A DNA stretch of 38,389 nt from Nitrospirota bacterium (GTDB lineage Bacteria > Nitrospirota > Thermodesulfovibrionia > Thermodesulfovibrionales > UBA1546), in NCBI GenBank assembly GCA_016208875.1, contig JACQXD010000021.1:1-38389 (forward strand). The letters are read 5' to 3'. Each line of letters starts with the position of its first letter. Position 1 is the stretch's first letter. The notes below the pieces were generated by a model that saw nothing but the letters and a program-made list of their open reading frames with translations, had not been told where the DNA came from and searched no databases. Of the stretch, positions 14,727-23,204 are shown piece after piece. The position numbers and the translations under genes were made by a program.

Positions 14727-14879
14727 CGTTAAATCTACGTAACCTAATTTTTACTTTTTAAATACGCCGAACAACTTATCAATCCCTGATTTTTCAAGTG
14801 TTGCAACAGAATCCAGTTCTCCCGCATCGAGCCATATCCCTTCGCATTCCGAGCATTTATCTACCTTTATGCTTTTATA
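14696..14879 (-). pseudogene. Duplicated 3' end of the zinc-ribbon gene (downstream copy)
   Basis: This 184-base block repeats 14900-15083 with one difference (G at 14800 against T at 15004). It holds the last roughly 38-40 codons of the zinc-ribbon gene and its downstream sequence, but has no start. A 20-base unrelated spacer (14880-14899) separates the two copies. Near-identity implies a recent duplication. Confidence 0.9.
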
Positions 14880-14899
14880 CTGTGGGGTATTGAAAATTT

Positions 14900-15083
14900 A
14901 ATAATTAATCTTCGTGGTAAGGGCCTTTTTCGTTAAATCTACGTAACCTAATTTTTACTTTTTAAATACGCCGAACAACTTATCAATCCCTGATTTTTCA
15001 AGTTTTGCAACAGAATCCAGTTCTCCCGCATCGAGCCATATCCCTTCGCATTCCGAGCATTTATCTACCTTTATGCTTTTATA
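14900..15083. repeat. Direct repeat, gene-proximal copy of the 184-base block
   Basis: It lies 204 bases from the downstream copy. It includes the true 3' end and stop of the zinc-ribbon gene. The terminator arm in this copy has no complementary partner nearby, because the partner sequence lies only beside the outer copy. Confidence 0.9.
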
Positions 15084-15254
15084 ATCAATCTCGATCAATT
15101 CCATCCCGCATTTAGGGCATCTCATATAATGGAGTTCCTTCAGCTTTTTCTTTTCGTCTGTCTTAAGTTTTTTGTGTTTTTCTTCCTCAAGTTTCTTCTT
15201 TTTATCGAATTCCATCCTTGCGATATACTCTGCCTCTCTTTCACTCGGCTTCAT
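14955..15254 (-). CDS. Zinc-ribbon protein, zf-TFIIB family
   Basis: The 99-residue protein starts at ATG 15254, chosen over the longer frame (to 15317) because TAAGGAGGAA lies just upstream. The N-terminal half is a highly charged helix (MEFDKKKKLEEEKHKKLKTD, continuing), probably a coiled coil. The C-terminal half is the zf-TFIIB ribbon MRCPKCGMELIEIDYKSIKV with a second pair in CSECEGIWLDAGEL, the classic 'CxxC ... CxxCxGxWLDxGEL' form. The family is widespread and of unknown molecular role; zinc binding is expected. Its 3' end has been copied downstream. Confidence 0.88.
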   Translation of the reverse strand: MKPSEREAEYIARMEFDKKKKLEEEKHKKLKTDEKKKLKELHYMRCPKCGMELIEIDYKSIKVDKCSECEGIWLDAGELDSVAKLEKSGIDKLFGVFKK

Positions 15255-15361
15255 GGTTATTTCCTCCTTATAAAAGTTTTTATTTATATTCTTAATGTCC
15301 CATAGATATGGGGACATAGTAAGTAAAACTAACCCTTGTTATAGATTACCGTAATACATAA

Positions 15362-15389
15362 GTTATACGATACAGAAAATTTCTGTCAA
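15362..15389 (-). promoter_or_regulatory. Sigma-70-type promoter of the zinc-ribbon gene
   Basis: On the minus strand a perfect TTGACA (15384-15389) and TATAAC (15362-15367) are separated by 16 bases. The predicted transcript begins near 15355, with a leader of about 100 bases before ATG 15254. Confidence 0.6.
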
Positions 15390-15448
15390 GATATGTTAAC
15401 TCTTTTTTTCTCCCCTTAACTTTCACTTTTTGTTTCACCTTTTTTAAC

Positions 15449-15538
15449 TGGCGGAGAGGGAGGGATTTGAACCCCCGGTGGAGTCACCCCCACAACGGTT
15501 TTCGAGACCGCCCCGATCAACCACTCTGGCACCTCTCC
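15449..15538 (-). tRNA. tRNA-Ser (anticodon CGA)
   Basis: The 90-base minus-strand gene folds as a type II tRNA. The acceptor arm GGAGAGG pairs with CCTCTCC, discriminator G, and CCA is encoded. The D arm is followed by anticodon stem GCGGT/ACCGT around loop CTCGAAA, giving anticodon CGA for serine codon UCG. A long variable arm (GTGG...CCAC) typical of serine follows, then a T arm with TTCAAAT. It lies just downstream of ftsK. The open frames overlapping it are not genes. Confidence 0.96.
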
Positions 15539-15608
15539 ATTAATTGCACTATTACTCAGGTTGAATCTCAATAATTGTTTATTGTAGCAAAATTCCACAT
15601 CTCCCCGC

Positions 15609-17675
15609 TTACCTTCTCCGTCTTAAAAAATCCCTCGGTTTTCCGGCTCCCTTCGGAGTGCCCACCAAACCGTCTTCTTCCATAAGCTCCATAATGCGCG
15701 CGGCCTTGTTATAACCTATCTTAAATCTCCTCTGTATGGATGATATGGATACCTCCCCTACGGACTCTCCGTATTCAACAACCCTTTGGTACATCTCGTC
15801 TCTATCGGGAGATAGCTCGTCATCCGCAGGTTCTTCTATCCGTAAACTCTCGAACATGGAATAGTCCGGGGCCTCCTGCGCCCTGATAAAATCGGTGACT
15901 GCCTTTACCTCTTCTTCAGTCACCAATGCCCCATGCACGCGTACTATCTTTATCCCCGGAAGCATAAAGAGCATGTCACCCCTGCCGAGGAGTTGTTCCG
16001 CGCCCTGAGCATCGAGTATCGTCCTCGAATCTATTCTTGTGGTAACCTGAAATGATATCCTCGCAGGGAAATTAGCCTTTATAACTCCTGTGATAACGTC
16101 TACCGACGGCCTCTGCGTTGCGAGTATAAGATGTATGCCGGAAGCCCTTGCCATCTGTGCAAGCCTTGCGATTGCGTCCTCCACTTCGTTGGCGGATGCG
16201 AACATCAGGTCTGCGAGTTCATCAATGAAAACTATTATATACGGTAGTTGTTCTTCGTCCGGGACAAGTTTGTTGAAGGTATCTATGTTTTTAGTCCCCT
16301 TCTCTGCGAGCAGCCTGTACCTGCTTTCCATCTCGAACACCATCTTTCTCAATGCCTCTGCCGCCTCTTTAGGGTTTGTTATAACAGGAGAAATAAGATG
16401 GGGGATTCCCTCATATGAAGAAAGTTCGAGGAGCTTAGGGTCTATCATAAGCATCTTTACCTGCTTTGGAGTAGCCTTATAAAGGATACTCATCACCATT
16501 GAGTTTATAGATACACTCTTTCCGGAACCCGTTGCACCTGCGACAAGGAGATGAGGCATCCTTGCCAGATCCGAGACTACGGGATTCCCGAATATATCTT
16601 TACCCAGTGCGAGTGTCAGCCTTGAATGGCTTTTCTTGAAATTATCGGAAGATATTATATCCCTCAACGATACCGTCTCTCGCTGCCTGTTCGGCACCTC
16701 AATCCCTATCGCTGCCTTGCCCGAAATAGGAGAAACCCTCACACCCTGAGCCTTAAGTGCAAGGGCAAGATCATCCGAGAGTGAGACGACCCTATTTATC
16801 TTTACACCGGGAGCAGGCTCGAATTCATACATTGTGACCACGGGTCCTGCCTGCACCTGTATGACCTTCCCCTCTACATCGAAATCGCTGAGCTTCTGAA
16901 TAAGAAGAGAAGAACTTGTAAGGAGTTCATCCTTTGTCGGCCTTATCCCTGAATCATAGAGGTTCAAGATATCTACAGGAGGAAGTTCGTAACCCCCTGT
17001 CTTACTTTTCTTTAACGTCTCCGGCTTGAATAAAGACAAAGGTTCGGGATCGGGCTGAACAGCGGGTTCTATTAGAGGCTCTAAGGGCTCTGTGTCATAA
17101 AGAACAGTCTGTTCTTCGATTAATGGTTTTTCCTGTTCCTCATCTAATACCTTTTCCTTTTTTCTTCCCATCGCCATAGATATGAGTGAGACAGGACTCA
17201 GGAGTATTATGGAAGATAAGAATATCGCTAATGAGAATATATATGCCCCTGGAACCGATAGAAGATTCTTTATGAAATCCGCGATTAGAAGTCCTATCAT
17301 ACCCCCAGGATTGTCCTCTAACTTAAATCCGAACGTTGCCGTTGTGAGGGACAAAAGGATCGAAGATGAGAAAATAAAGAGTAATGCACCGATGGTATGT
17401 ACCCTATGTCCCTCTTTTCCAAGAAGTCTCCTAACCCCGTATACGCCTATAAGTACCGGTATCGCAAATGCCGTGATACCTACAATTACTAATACGGTAT
17501 CCGATAAATATGCACCTATTATTCCGCCGTAGTTTTTAACCGGAGAGGTAGTATATGTGAAAAAAGAAGGGTCCCATTTTTTGTGCGTTATAAGGCTGAG
17601 TAAAAGGTATATCCCCCCCATGATAGAGACGACGCCCAGAACTTCCTCTCTTATCCTCTTTATCCTTTCAACCAT
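15609..17675 (-). CDS. ftsK: DNA translocase FtsK/SpoIIIE
   Basis: FtsK is the septum-anchored motor that pumps chromosome ends and aids dimer resolution. The 688-residue protein has an N-terminal membrane domain of about four helices (residues 15-170), a short acidic and proline-rich linker, then the beta and alpha motor domains: Walker A GATGSGKSVSINSM near residue 380 and Walker B YIIVFIDELADLMF. The C-terminal gamma winged helix is present (VGEVSISSIQRRFKIGYNKA, then ARIMELMEEDGLVG), which reads KOPS-type polar sequences. The linker is much shorter than in E. coli, as usual for many phyla. It follows uppP on the same strand; tRNA-Ser is downstream. Confidence 0.97.
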   Translation of the reverse strand: MVERIKRIREEVLGVVSIMGGIYLLLSLITHKKWDPSFFTYTTSPVKNYGGIIGAYLSDTVLVIVGITAFAIPVLIGVYGVRRLLGKEGHRVHTIGALLFIFSSSILLSLTTATFGFKLEDNPGGMIGLLIADFIKNLLSVPGAYIFSLAIFLSSIILLSPVSLISMAMGRKKEKVLDEEQEKPLIEEQTVLYDTEPLEPLIEPAVQPDPEPLSLFKPETLKKSKTGGYELPPVDILNLYDSGIRPTKDELLTSSSLLIQKLSDFDVEGKVIQVQAGPVVTMYEFEPAPGVKINRVVSLSDDLALALKAQGVRVSPISGKAAIGIEVPNRQRETVSLRDIISSDNFKKSHSRLTLALGKDIFGNPVVSDLARMPHLLVAGATGSGKSVSINSMVMSILYKATPKQVKMLMIDPKLLELSSYEGIPHLISPVITNPKEAAEALRKMVFEMESRYRLLAEKGTKNIDTFNKLVPDEEQLPYIIVFIDELADLMFASANEVEDAIARLAQMARASGIHLILATQRPSVDVITGVIKANFPARISFQVTTRIDSRTILDAQGAEQLLGRGDMLFMLPGIKIVRVHGALVTEEEVKAVTDFIRAQEAPDYSMFESLRIEEPADDELSPDRDEMYQRVVEYGESVGEVSISSIQRRFKIGYNKAARIMELMEEDGLVGTPKGAGKPRDFLRRRR

Positions 17676-17767
17676 AACCCTATAATTATTGAGACCGCAA
17701 GCATAAATCTATAATACACAAAATGGTGTTTCCATTCCATCACGTGTTTTCTACGGGAACAGCCATG

Positions 17768-18577
17768 TCAGAACTTCCACCCCCTATACCAGTAAAAGGC
17801 CAGAACGAGCAGGCCGAATACTATTCGGTAATATGCAAAATACGAGAAATCATGGCGTGAGACATATTTGAGAAATGACTTTATAACGACCAGTGCGGAA
17901 AAAAACGATGTAATAAATCCTACGGCAAAGAGCGGGACATCCGAGGGTGAGAGGGCATGCAGGTTAGAAAGTAGATCGTACCCGGTTGCCGCAAACATGG
18001 TCGGGATAGCGAGAAAGAAGGAAAATTCTACTGCAACCCTTCTGTCAAATCCGATAAGCAGGCCGCCCATGATCGTAGCCCCTGAACGCGAGACTCCCGG
18101 AAAAAGGGATAGACACTGAGCAATACCCACCTTTATCGCCTGTGTCAGCGTTATCTTGTCTACATCCTTTGTGTGTGATGCATGGCTCATCCGTTCGATC
18201 AGCAGGATCGCAATCCCTCCTGCAATAAGAGCCGCTGCAACTGTAATCGGATTAAAGAGATAGGTCTTTATAGCCTTATGCGCCGGCAGGCCGATGAATG
18301 CAGCCGGAAGGAACGCAATGATTATATTGCTCACAAGGGAGCGTGCCTCTTTGCGGGTCGGAAGCTCCTTCACCACGCTAAATATCTTTTTCCTGTAGAG
18401 CCATAGTACCGAGAGGATCGCCCCCAACTGAATGAACACCTCAAAGACCTTTGCCTTTTCGTCCGCGAAACCGAGAAAGTCGCCGGCAAGGATCAGGTGG
18501 CCGGTGGCTGAGACGGGAATGAATTCGGTTATACCCTCCACAATCCACAGGAAGAGACCCTTTAAGAGAAATATCAT
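17768..18577 (-). CDS. uppP: Undecaprenyl-diphosphatase (BacA type)
   Basis: UppP removes a phosphate from undecaprenyl diphosphate, recycling the lipid carrier for peptidoglycan and other envelope polymers; it also gives bacitracin tolerance. The roughly 270-residue multi-spanning protein carries both family motifs: EGITEFIPVSATGHL near the N terminus and LFPGVSRSGATIMGG in the middle. The common variant of the first motif has SSTGHL; SATGHL is seen here. Start: GTG 18583 or ATG 18577; the ATG is listed, since neither has a good ribosome site. It relates functionally to the DgkA-PAP2 protein and YfhO cluster further right. Confidence 0.96.
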   Translation of the reverse strand: MIFLLKGLFLWIVEGITEFIPVSATGHLILAGDFLGFADEKAKVFEVFIQLGAILSVLWLYRKKIFSVVKELPTRKEARSLVSNIIIAFLPAAFIGLPAHKAIKTYLFNPITVAAALIAGGIAILLIERMSHASHTKDVDKITLTQAIKVGIAQCLSLFPGVSRSGATIMGGLLIGFDRRVAVEFSFFLAIPTMFAATGYDLLSNLHALSPSDVPLFAVGFITSFFSALVVIKSFLKYVSRHDFSYFAYYRIVFGLLVLAFYWYRGWKF

Positions 18578-18747
18578 ATCCACGCGGTGCTGCTGACAGG
18601 CAGAAACTCGGTCAGTCTCTGAACAATTCCGAGAATTATCACTTCAAACATCGTATGATTATAACAGATTTACGTCCGAATATTTTCTGAAATACTCATG
18701 CCGTATAGAATCACACAAAGGAGCAACCCTCTGTTGACAAACATCTG

Positions 18748-18777
18748 TTGACAAATACCTTGAGCAGGTGTTTTAAT
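18748..18777 (+). promoter_or_regulatory. Promoter candidate for the HD-GYP/hybrid-kinase operon, overlapping a 14-base direct repeat
   Basis: TTGACA at 18748-18753 and TTTAAT at 18772-18777 are 18 bases apart. The -35 region lies in a direct repeat: CTGTTGACAAA occurs at 18731-18741 and again at 18745-18755. The transcript would start close to 18784, giving a leader of about 25 bases to ATG 18810. Confidence 0.5.
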
Positions 18778-18809
18778 TATTTATCGTGACAAATCCTCCT
18801 AAATGTTTG

Positions 18810-19766
18810 ATGGAAGAGGAAAAGGATTCTATCCTCATTGTGGATGACCTAAAAGTCCATCTGGAGCTGACGGAGGCTATCTTTGAGAGAGAGGGCTACA
18901 ATGTTCTCACTGCTCAAAATGCCGCAGATGCCCTGCAAGTTGTCAAGGGTTTCTCCCCTGATTTAGCCATCCTCGATGTGATGATGCCCGGCATAAGCGG
19001 CTATGATCTCTGTAAAAAACTAAAAGAAAGTTACGGCACAAGATTCTTTCCGGTAATCCTTGTAACCTCCCTGTCCGAGATGGAAGACAAGATAGCAGGT
19101 ATCGAGGCCGGTGCGGATGACTTCTTGAACAAACCTTTCAACTCTCTTGAACTCGTAACGAGGGTTCGCTCACTCCTAAAATTAAAAAGACTTCAAGAAC
19201 AACTTGACCATTCGGAAAGTGTTATTCTTACATTGGCAGTGGCCCTCGAATCCAAAGATCCTTATACGAAGGGACATTCGGAAAGGGTTGCTGACCTCTC
19301 GGCTGAGTTTGCTGCATTTATCGGGCTGTCGGAGAAGGAACAGTACCTTATCCGAAAGACAGGCAGACTTCACGATATAGGCAAGATAGGGATAGGGGAT
19401 TATGTACTCAACAAGGCAGGCATTCTAACAAAAGAGGAATTAGAGCACATAGAGCAACACACTGTAATAGGCGAAAAGATATGCAGTCCGCTGCGGTCCC
19501 TCAGTGCAATTCTTCCGACCATCAGGCACCATCATGAAAGATGGGACGGGACAGGTTCCCCTGATGGACTAAAGAGTGAGAATATACCTCTTATGGCAAG
19601 GATATTGGCGATAGTGGACAGCTTTGATGCGATGGTCTCCGAGAGACCGTACAGGAAACCGGCATCTGTGGAGGAGGCACTCGGAAGGATGGATACCGAA
19701 ATGTCTTCGGGCCAATGGGACCCTACCCTTCTGCAGAGATTTATCGAAATGATGAGAAAAAGATAG
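18810..19766 (+). CDS. Response regulator with HD-GYP-type output domain (probable c-di-GMP phosphodiesterase)
   Basis: The N-terminal receiver domain has ILIVDD and phospho-acceptor ILDVMMPG (Asp 64 counting from the alternative GTG 18786), plus KPF. The output domain has the metal-binding HD of LHDIGKIGIGDYVL near residue 196 and HHHERWDGTGSPDGL near residue 247. HD-GYP proteins hydrolyse cyclic di-GMP; here the signature reads GSP instead of GYP. The HD metal ligands look intact, so activity is possible but partner binding through GYP may differ. ATG 18810 puts the receiver start (MEEEKDSILIVDD) at the usual distance; GTG 18786 would be almost leaderless. The hybrid kinase follows after 65 bases and is the likely phosphodonor. 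Confidence 0.92.
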   Translation: MEEEKDSILIVDDLKVHLELTEAIFEREGYNVLTAQNAADALQVVKGFSPDLAILDVMMPGISGYDLCKKLKESYGTRFFPVILVTSLSEMEDKIAGIEAGADDFLNKPFNSLELVTRVRSLLKLKRLQEQLDHSESVILTLAVALESKDPYTKGHSERVADLSAEFAAFIGLSEKEQYLIRKTGRLHDIGKIGIGDYVLNKAGILTKEELEHIEQHTVIGEKICSPLRSLSAILPTIRHHHERWDGTGSPDGLKSENIPLMARILAIVDSFDAMVSERPYRKPASVEEALGRMDTEMSSGQWDPTLLQRFIEMMRKR

Positions 19767-19831
19767 TAAATTGCTAATTTTCCAATGTTAACTTTGAACT
19801 GATTATTGAAGGGATTTTGGGAGGTGTTTAA

Positions 19832-22800
19832 ATGATTAAGATTGCCATAGTCGGTGCGGGTAAGGGTGGAAGCTCATTGCTCGATGTATTTCATACCAAC
19901 GGCGAGGTAAAGGTAGTCGGCATAACGGATAAAGACGGAAAGGCACAGGGCCTTCGCCTTGCAAAGGAGTGGGATATCTTTATTGCAGCCGATATAAAGG
20001 ATCTCTACAGCCGAAACCCCGAAATTATGATAAACGCCACAGGGAAACCGGAGGTGTCCGCACTTATTAAAGACACCGCCCCCCATTCCGTAGAGGTTAT
20101 CGAAGGCACAAGTGCTAAGTTCCTCTGGGAGATCGTGAGGAGACATCAGATGGCGAAAAATGACATGGATGTCCTTTATCAGAGTGGTCTCCTCCTTACA
20201 AAGGCCAGAAACCTGAAAGAGGTTTTAGATAAGGTGCTCCTGTCTGCTATGGAACTTACAGAGGCACATGCCGGAAGCATTGCCCTCGTTGAACGCGCGG
20301 AAATGGTAATGGTAGCCCATAGTGGTTTGAGTCCGGAGTTTTTTAAAGAACCGCGATGGAGACCGAGGGACACGGGACTGACATCTTATATCTTAAAAGC
20401 AACAGGGTGTGTTGAGTTTCAAAATATAGAGAAGGAACCTCTCTTTGCAGGCACAAAGATATTGAAGGAAGGGATAAAATCACTCCTTGCATGTCCGCTT
20501 TTTCTCGATGGCGGTGTGGTCGGCATACTTTACATAGATGATTTCAGGCCGAGAGAATTTACAGAGAGGCATAAAAACCTCATACAGCTTTTTGGGGCTA
20601 AGGCGGCACAGGCAATAGAAAAATCCAAAATCCTTGACGAGCTATATATGAACATCCATGAACTCGATAAAACAACGAGTTATCTTCAGAGCGTGCTCAA
20701 CGATTCGGAGGATATGATAGCTACGACCGATACCGAAGGCAGGATTGTGGAGTTTTCAATGGGCGGAGAAAGGATTCTCGGTTATAAAAAAGATGAGGTT
20801 GCCGGAAAAACGGCATCCGATTTTTATGTAAATGCGGATGAAAGAAATAAGATCGCCGATATCCTAAAAAAGATAGGCGCCGTACATAACCATGAGACTG
20901 TATTGTTGAGAAAGGATGGAACACAGGTTGATATAAACCTTACTATTTCACAGCTCAGGGACAGGACAGGAAAGATTATCGGCACAGTCGGGGTCAGTAA
21001 AGATATTACAGTCGAAAAACACCTTAGAAGAGAACTTGAAGAAAAGAACAGGGAATTAAGCGAACTTAACGAGAGGCTTGAAGATAAGGTTTTAGAGCGA
21101 ACAAAAGAACTCGATAAAATAAACAGAGAGCTTCGAAGGGCCAACGAAGTAAAGGCACGCTTTATTGCCAGTATGAGCCATGAACTGAGAACACCGCTCC
21201 ATTCCATAATGGGATTTTCCGAGATTCTCCTCGACAAAACATTTGGAGACGTCAATGAGAAACAGGAGAAATATATAACCAATATTCACACCTCGGGCAG
21301 ACATCTTCTCCATCTTGTAAATAATGTATTGGACCTCGCAAAGATAGAGTCGGGAAAGGTAGAACTTTCATATGAATCGTTTACGCTAAAGGATGTGATC
21401 GATGAAGTAATATCTGTGATAAAGCCCCTCGCCGATAAAAAGCTTATAGAGGTAAAAAGCGACATCAGCGGTAATGCGGACTTTACTGCCGACAGGGTCA
21501 AGTTTAAACAGGTTCTCTATAATCTTTTATCCAATGCCATAAAGTTCACACCGGATAATGGGAAGACAGGTATAAGGGCAGAGAAATTAACGAATAAAGA
21601 CATTTTCCCATGGGCCCCTCAGGGCACCGAGTTTCTTAAGGTCTCTGTCTGGGATGAAGGCATCGGTATAAAGCCAGATGATAAAGAGAAGATATTTGAG
21701 GAGTTCGAACAAGTCGACCAATCGAGATCAACCGAGGGAACAGGGCTGGGGCTGTCCCTAACCAAAAGGCTTGTCGAACTACACGGCGGACATATAGATG
21801 TAGAAAGCACCTACGGTAAAGGGAGCGTGTTTAACTTCTATCTACCGGTAGTCGTTCTACCTAAAACAGCCATTGGTAAAAAGCAGGTATTGCCTGAAGC
21901 AGTGTCTACATTTGCATGGGCGGACGAGAATGCCCCGCAGGTCCTTGTTGTGGAGGATGACCTGCCCACATCGGAATTATTAACCATTCATCTTACGAGG
22001 GCAGGATACAGAGTGGCACATGCATATGACGGCATAGAGGCTATAGAGAAGGCAAGGGAACTTCAGCCCTTTGTAATAACCCTCGATATAATGCTTCCCA
22101 AAAAAGACGGATGGGAGGTTCTGCAATCTCTAAAGGCAGACCCGAAAACAAGCGATATACCCGTAATCATACATTCGATAATAGATAACAAAGAGCTCGG
22201 CTTTGCCCTCGGCGCTGCCGATTATCTCGTAAAGCCTGTGGATAAGGCCGTCCTTCTCGGTAGACTGGGAGAGTTGTCTTTAGCGACAAAGAAGAGGCGT
22301 TTCCCCGTAACCATACTTACGGTTACCGATGATAAAAATACCCAGGATTATCTAAATGAGATATTCATCGGTGAAGGATTTCTTACGCAATTCGCCTCCG
22401 ATGCCGAAGGAGGCATTGATCTGGCCCTTGCAACTAAGCCTAATGTGACTATCATTGACTTGAATATCCCCGAAGATGGGTTTAACCTTATCAAAAATTT
22501 TAAAGAAAACCCTGCCACAAAGGGCATTCCGATTTTCGCCCTTACGTCAACTACGCTTTCATCTGATGAGAGTCTCCGTATGGCAGGACAGATCGAAAGG
22601 ATTTTGAGAAAAGATGCACTCAGTTCAAAAGAGCTGATAAACCATTTGAGAGACCTTGAGGTTTTACTACCAAAAAGGGCCGGACTGATAGACGAAATAA
22701 CAGGTCTCTTCAACCACAGATATTTTCAGATAAGGCTTGCCCAGGAAACCACCAGAGCCAAAAGATATAAATTTCCGTTAGTCCTTGCCGTCCTGGACGT

Positions 22801-23173
22801 AGACCACTTCGGCCATTATGTAGATAAACACGGAGAATACTACAGTAATCTCGTCCTTAGAAAGATAGGTGATCTTCTGAGGAAAAATATAAGAGGCTCG
22901 GATGTGGTTGTGAGATACGGAGGCGACGCCTTTGCATTGATACTTACGAATACGCTTCTCTCTTCGGGCGTGAGCCTCTGTAAAAGATTTCTTTCCATAA
23001 TACATGATTATCCGTTTCTTAAAGAGGAATCCCAGCCTAACGGCAAGATCACTGCAAGCATAGGGATGCTTGAGTTCAAAGGACAATCCCCTGAAGAACT
23101 GATCCAGTCGGCAGAGAAGGCACTATTCCTTGCCATTGAGAAGGGGAGAAATAAGGTAGAGGTTATTAGCTAA
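19832..23173 (+). CDS. Hybrid histidine kinase: Rossmann - GAF - PAS - HisKA - HATPase - REC - REC - degenerate GGDEF
   Basis: The 1113-residue, apparently soluble protein starts at ATG 19832 with GGGAGG upstream. Residues 1-110 form a Rossmann-like nucleotide-binding domain (IAIVGAGKGGSSLLDVF, NATGKPEV). A GAF domain follows (about 115-270), then PAS (about 287-400) and a coiled coil. The HisKA box SHELRTP has His 450, and the ATPase has the N box NLLSNAIKFTP near 564, DEGIGI and GTGLGLS. The first receiver has Asp 752 (TLDIMLPKKDG) and KPVD. The second has Asp 876 (IIDLNIPEDG) but an unusual switch region. The GGDEF domain carries GGDAF at 1030-1034 in place of GGDEF, so cyclase activity is unlikely. 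The partner HD-GYP regulator lies upstream. Confidence 0.95.
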   Translation: MIKIAIVGAGKGGSSLLDVFHTNGEVKVVGITDKDGKAQGLRLAKEWDIFIAADIKDLYSRNPEIMINATGKPEVSALIKDTAPHSVEVIEGTSAKFLWEIVRRHQMAKNDMDVLYQSGLLLTKARNLKEVLDKVLLSAMELTEAHAGSIALVERAEMVMVAHSGLSPEFFKEPRWRPRDTGLTSYILKATGCVEFQNIEKEPLFAGTKILKEGIKSLLACPLFLDGGVVGILYIDDFRPREFTERHKNLIQLFGAKAAQAIEKSKILDELYMNIHELDKTTSYLQSVLNDSEDMIATTDTEGRIVEFSMGGERILGYKKDEVAGKTASDFYVNADERNKIADILKKIGAVHNHETVLLRKDGTQVDINLTISQLRDRTGKIIGTVGVSKDITVEKHLRRELEEKNRELSELNERLEDKVLERTKELDKINRELRRANEVKARFIASMSHELRTPLHSIMGFSEILLDKTFGDVNEKQEKYITNIHTSGRHLLHLVNNVLDLAKIESGKVELSYESFTLKDVIDEVISVIKPLADKKLIEVKSDISGNADFTADRVKFKQVLYNLLSNAIKFTPDNGKTGIRAEKLTNKDIFPWAPQGTEFLKVSVWDEGIGIKPDDKEKIFEEFEQVDQSRSTEGTGLGLSLTKRLVELHGGHIDVESTYGKGSVFNFYLPVVVLPKTAIGKKQVLPEAVSTFAWADENAPQVLVVEDDLPTSELLTIHLTRAGYRVAHAYDGIEAIEKARELQPFVITLDIMLPKKDGWEVLQSLKADPKTSDIPVIIHSIIDNKELGFALGAADYLVKPVDKAVLLGRLGELSLATKKRRFPVTILTVTDDKNTQDYLNEIFIGEGFLTQFASDAEGGIDLALATKPNVTIIDLNIPEDGFNLIKNFKENPATKGIPIFALTSTTLSSDESLRMAGQIERILRKDALSSKELINHLRDLEVLLPKRAGLIDEITGLFNHRYFQIRLAQETTRAKRYKFPLVLAVLDVDHFGHYVDKHGEYYSNLVLRKIGDLLRKNIRGSDVVVRYGGDAFALILTNTLLSSGVSLCKRFLSIIHDYPFLKEESQPNGKITASIGMLEFKGQSPEELIQSAEKALFLAIEKGRNKVEVIS

Positions 23174-23192
23174 ATCCCCTTACAAAGGGGAT
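23174..23192. terminator. Small hairpin between convergent genes
   Basis: ATCCCCTT and AAGGGGAT pair perfectly around a 3-base loop right after the hybrid-kinase stop. No clear T-run follows (ATAGGGTTAGGGGATTA), so it may be a dispersed palindrome like the CCCCTT/AAGGGG element within the ATPase gene rather than a true intrinsic terminator. It lies between two convergent genes. Confidence 0.45.
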
Positions 23193-23204
23193 AGGGTTAG
23201 GGGA

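Noticed and set aside
15416-15598. 60-residue frame overlapping the tRNA
   Set aside because: The sequence folds as tRNA-Ser; the frame is an artefact of reading through it.
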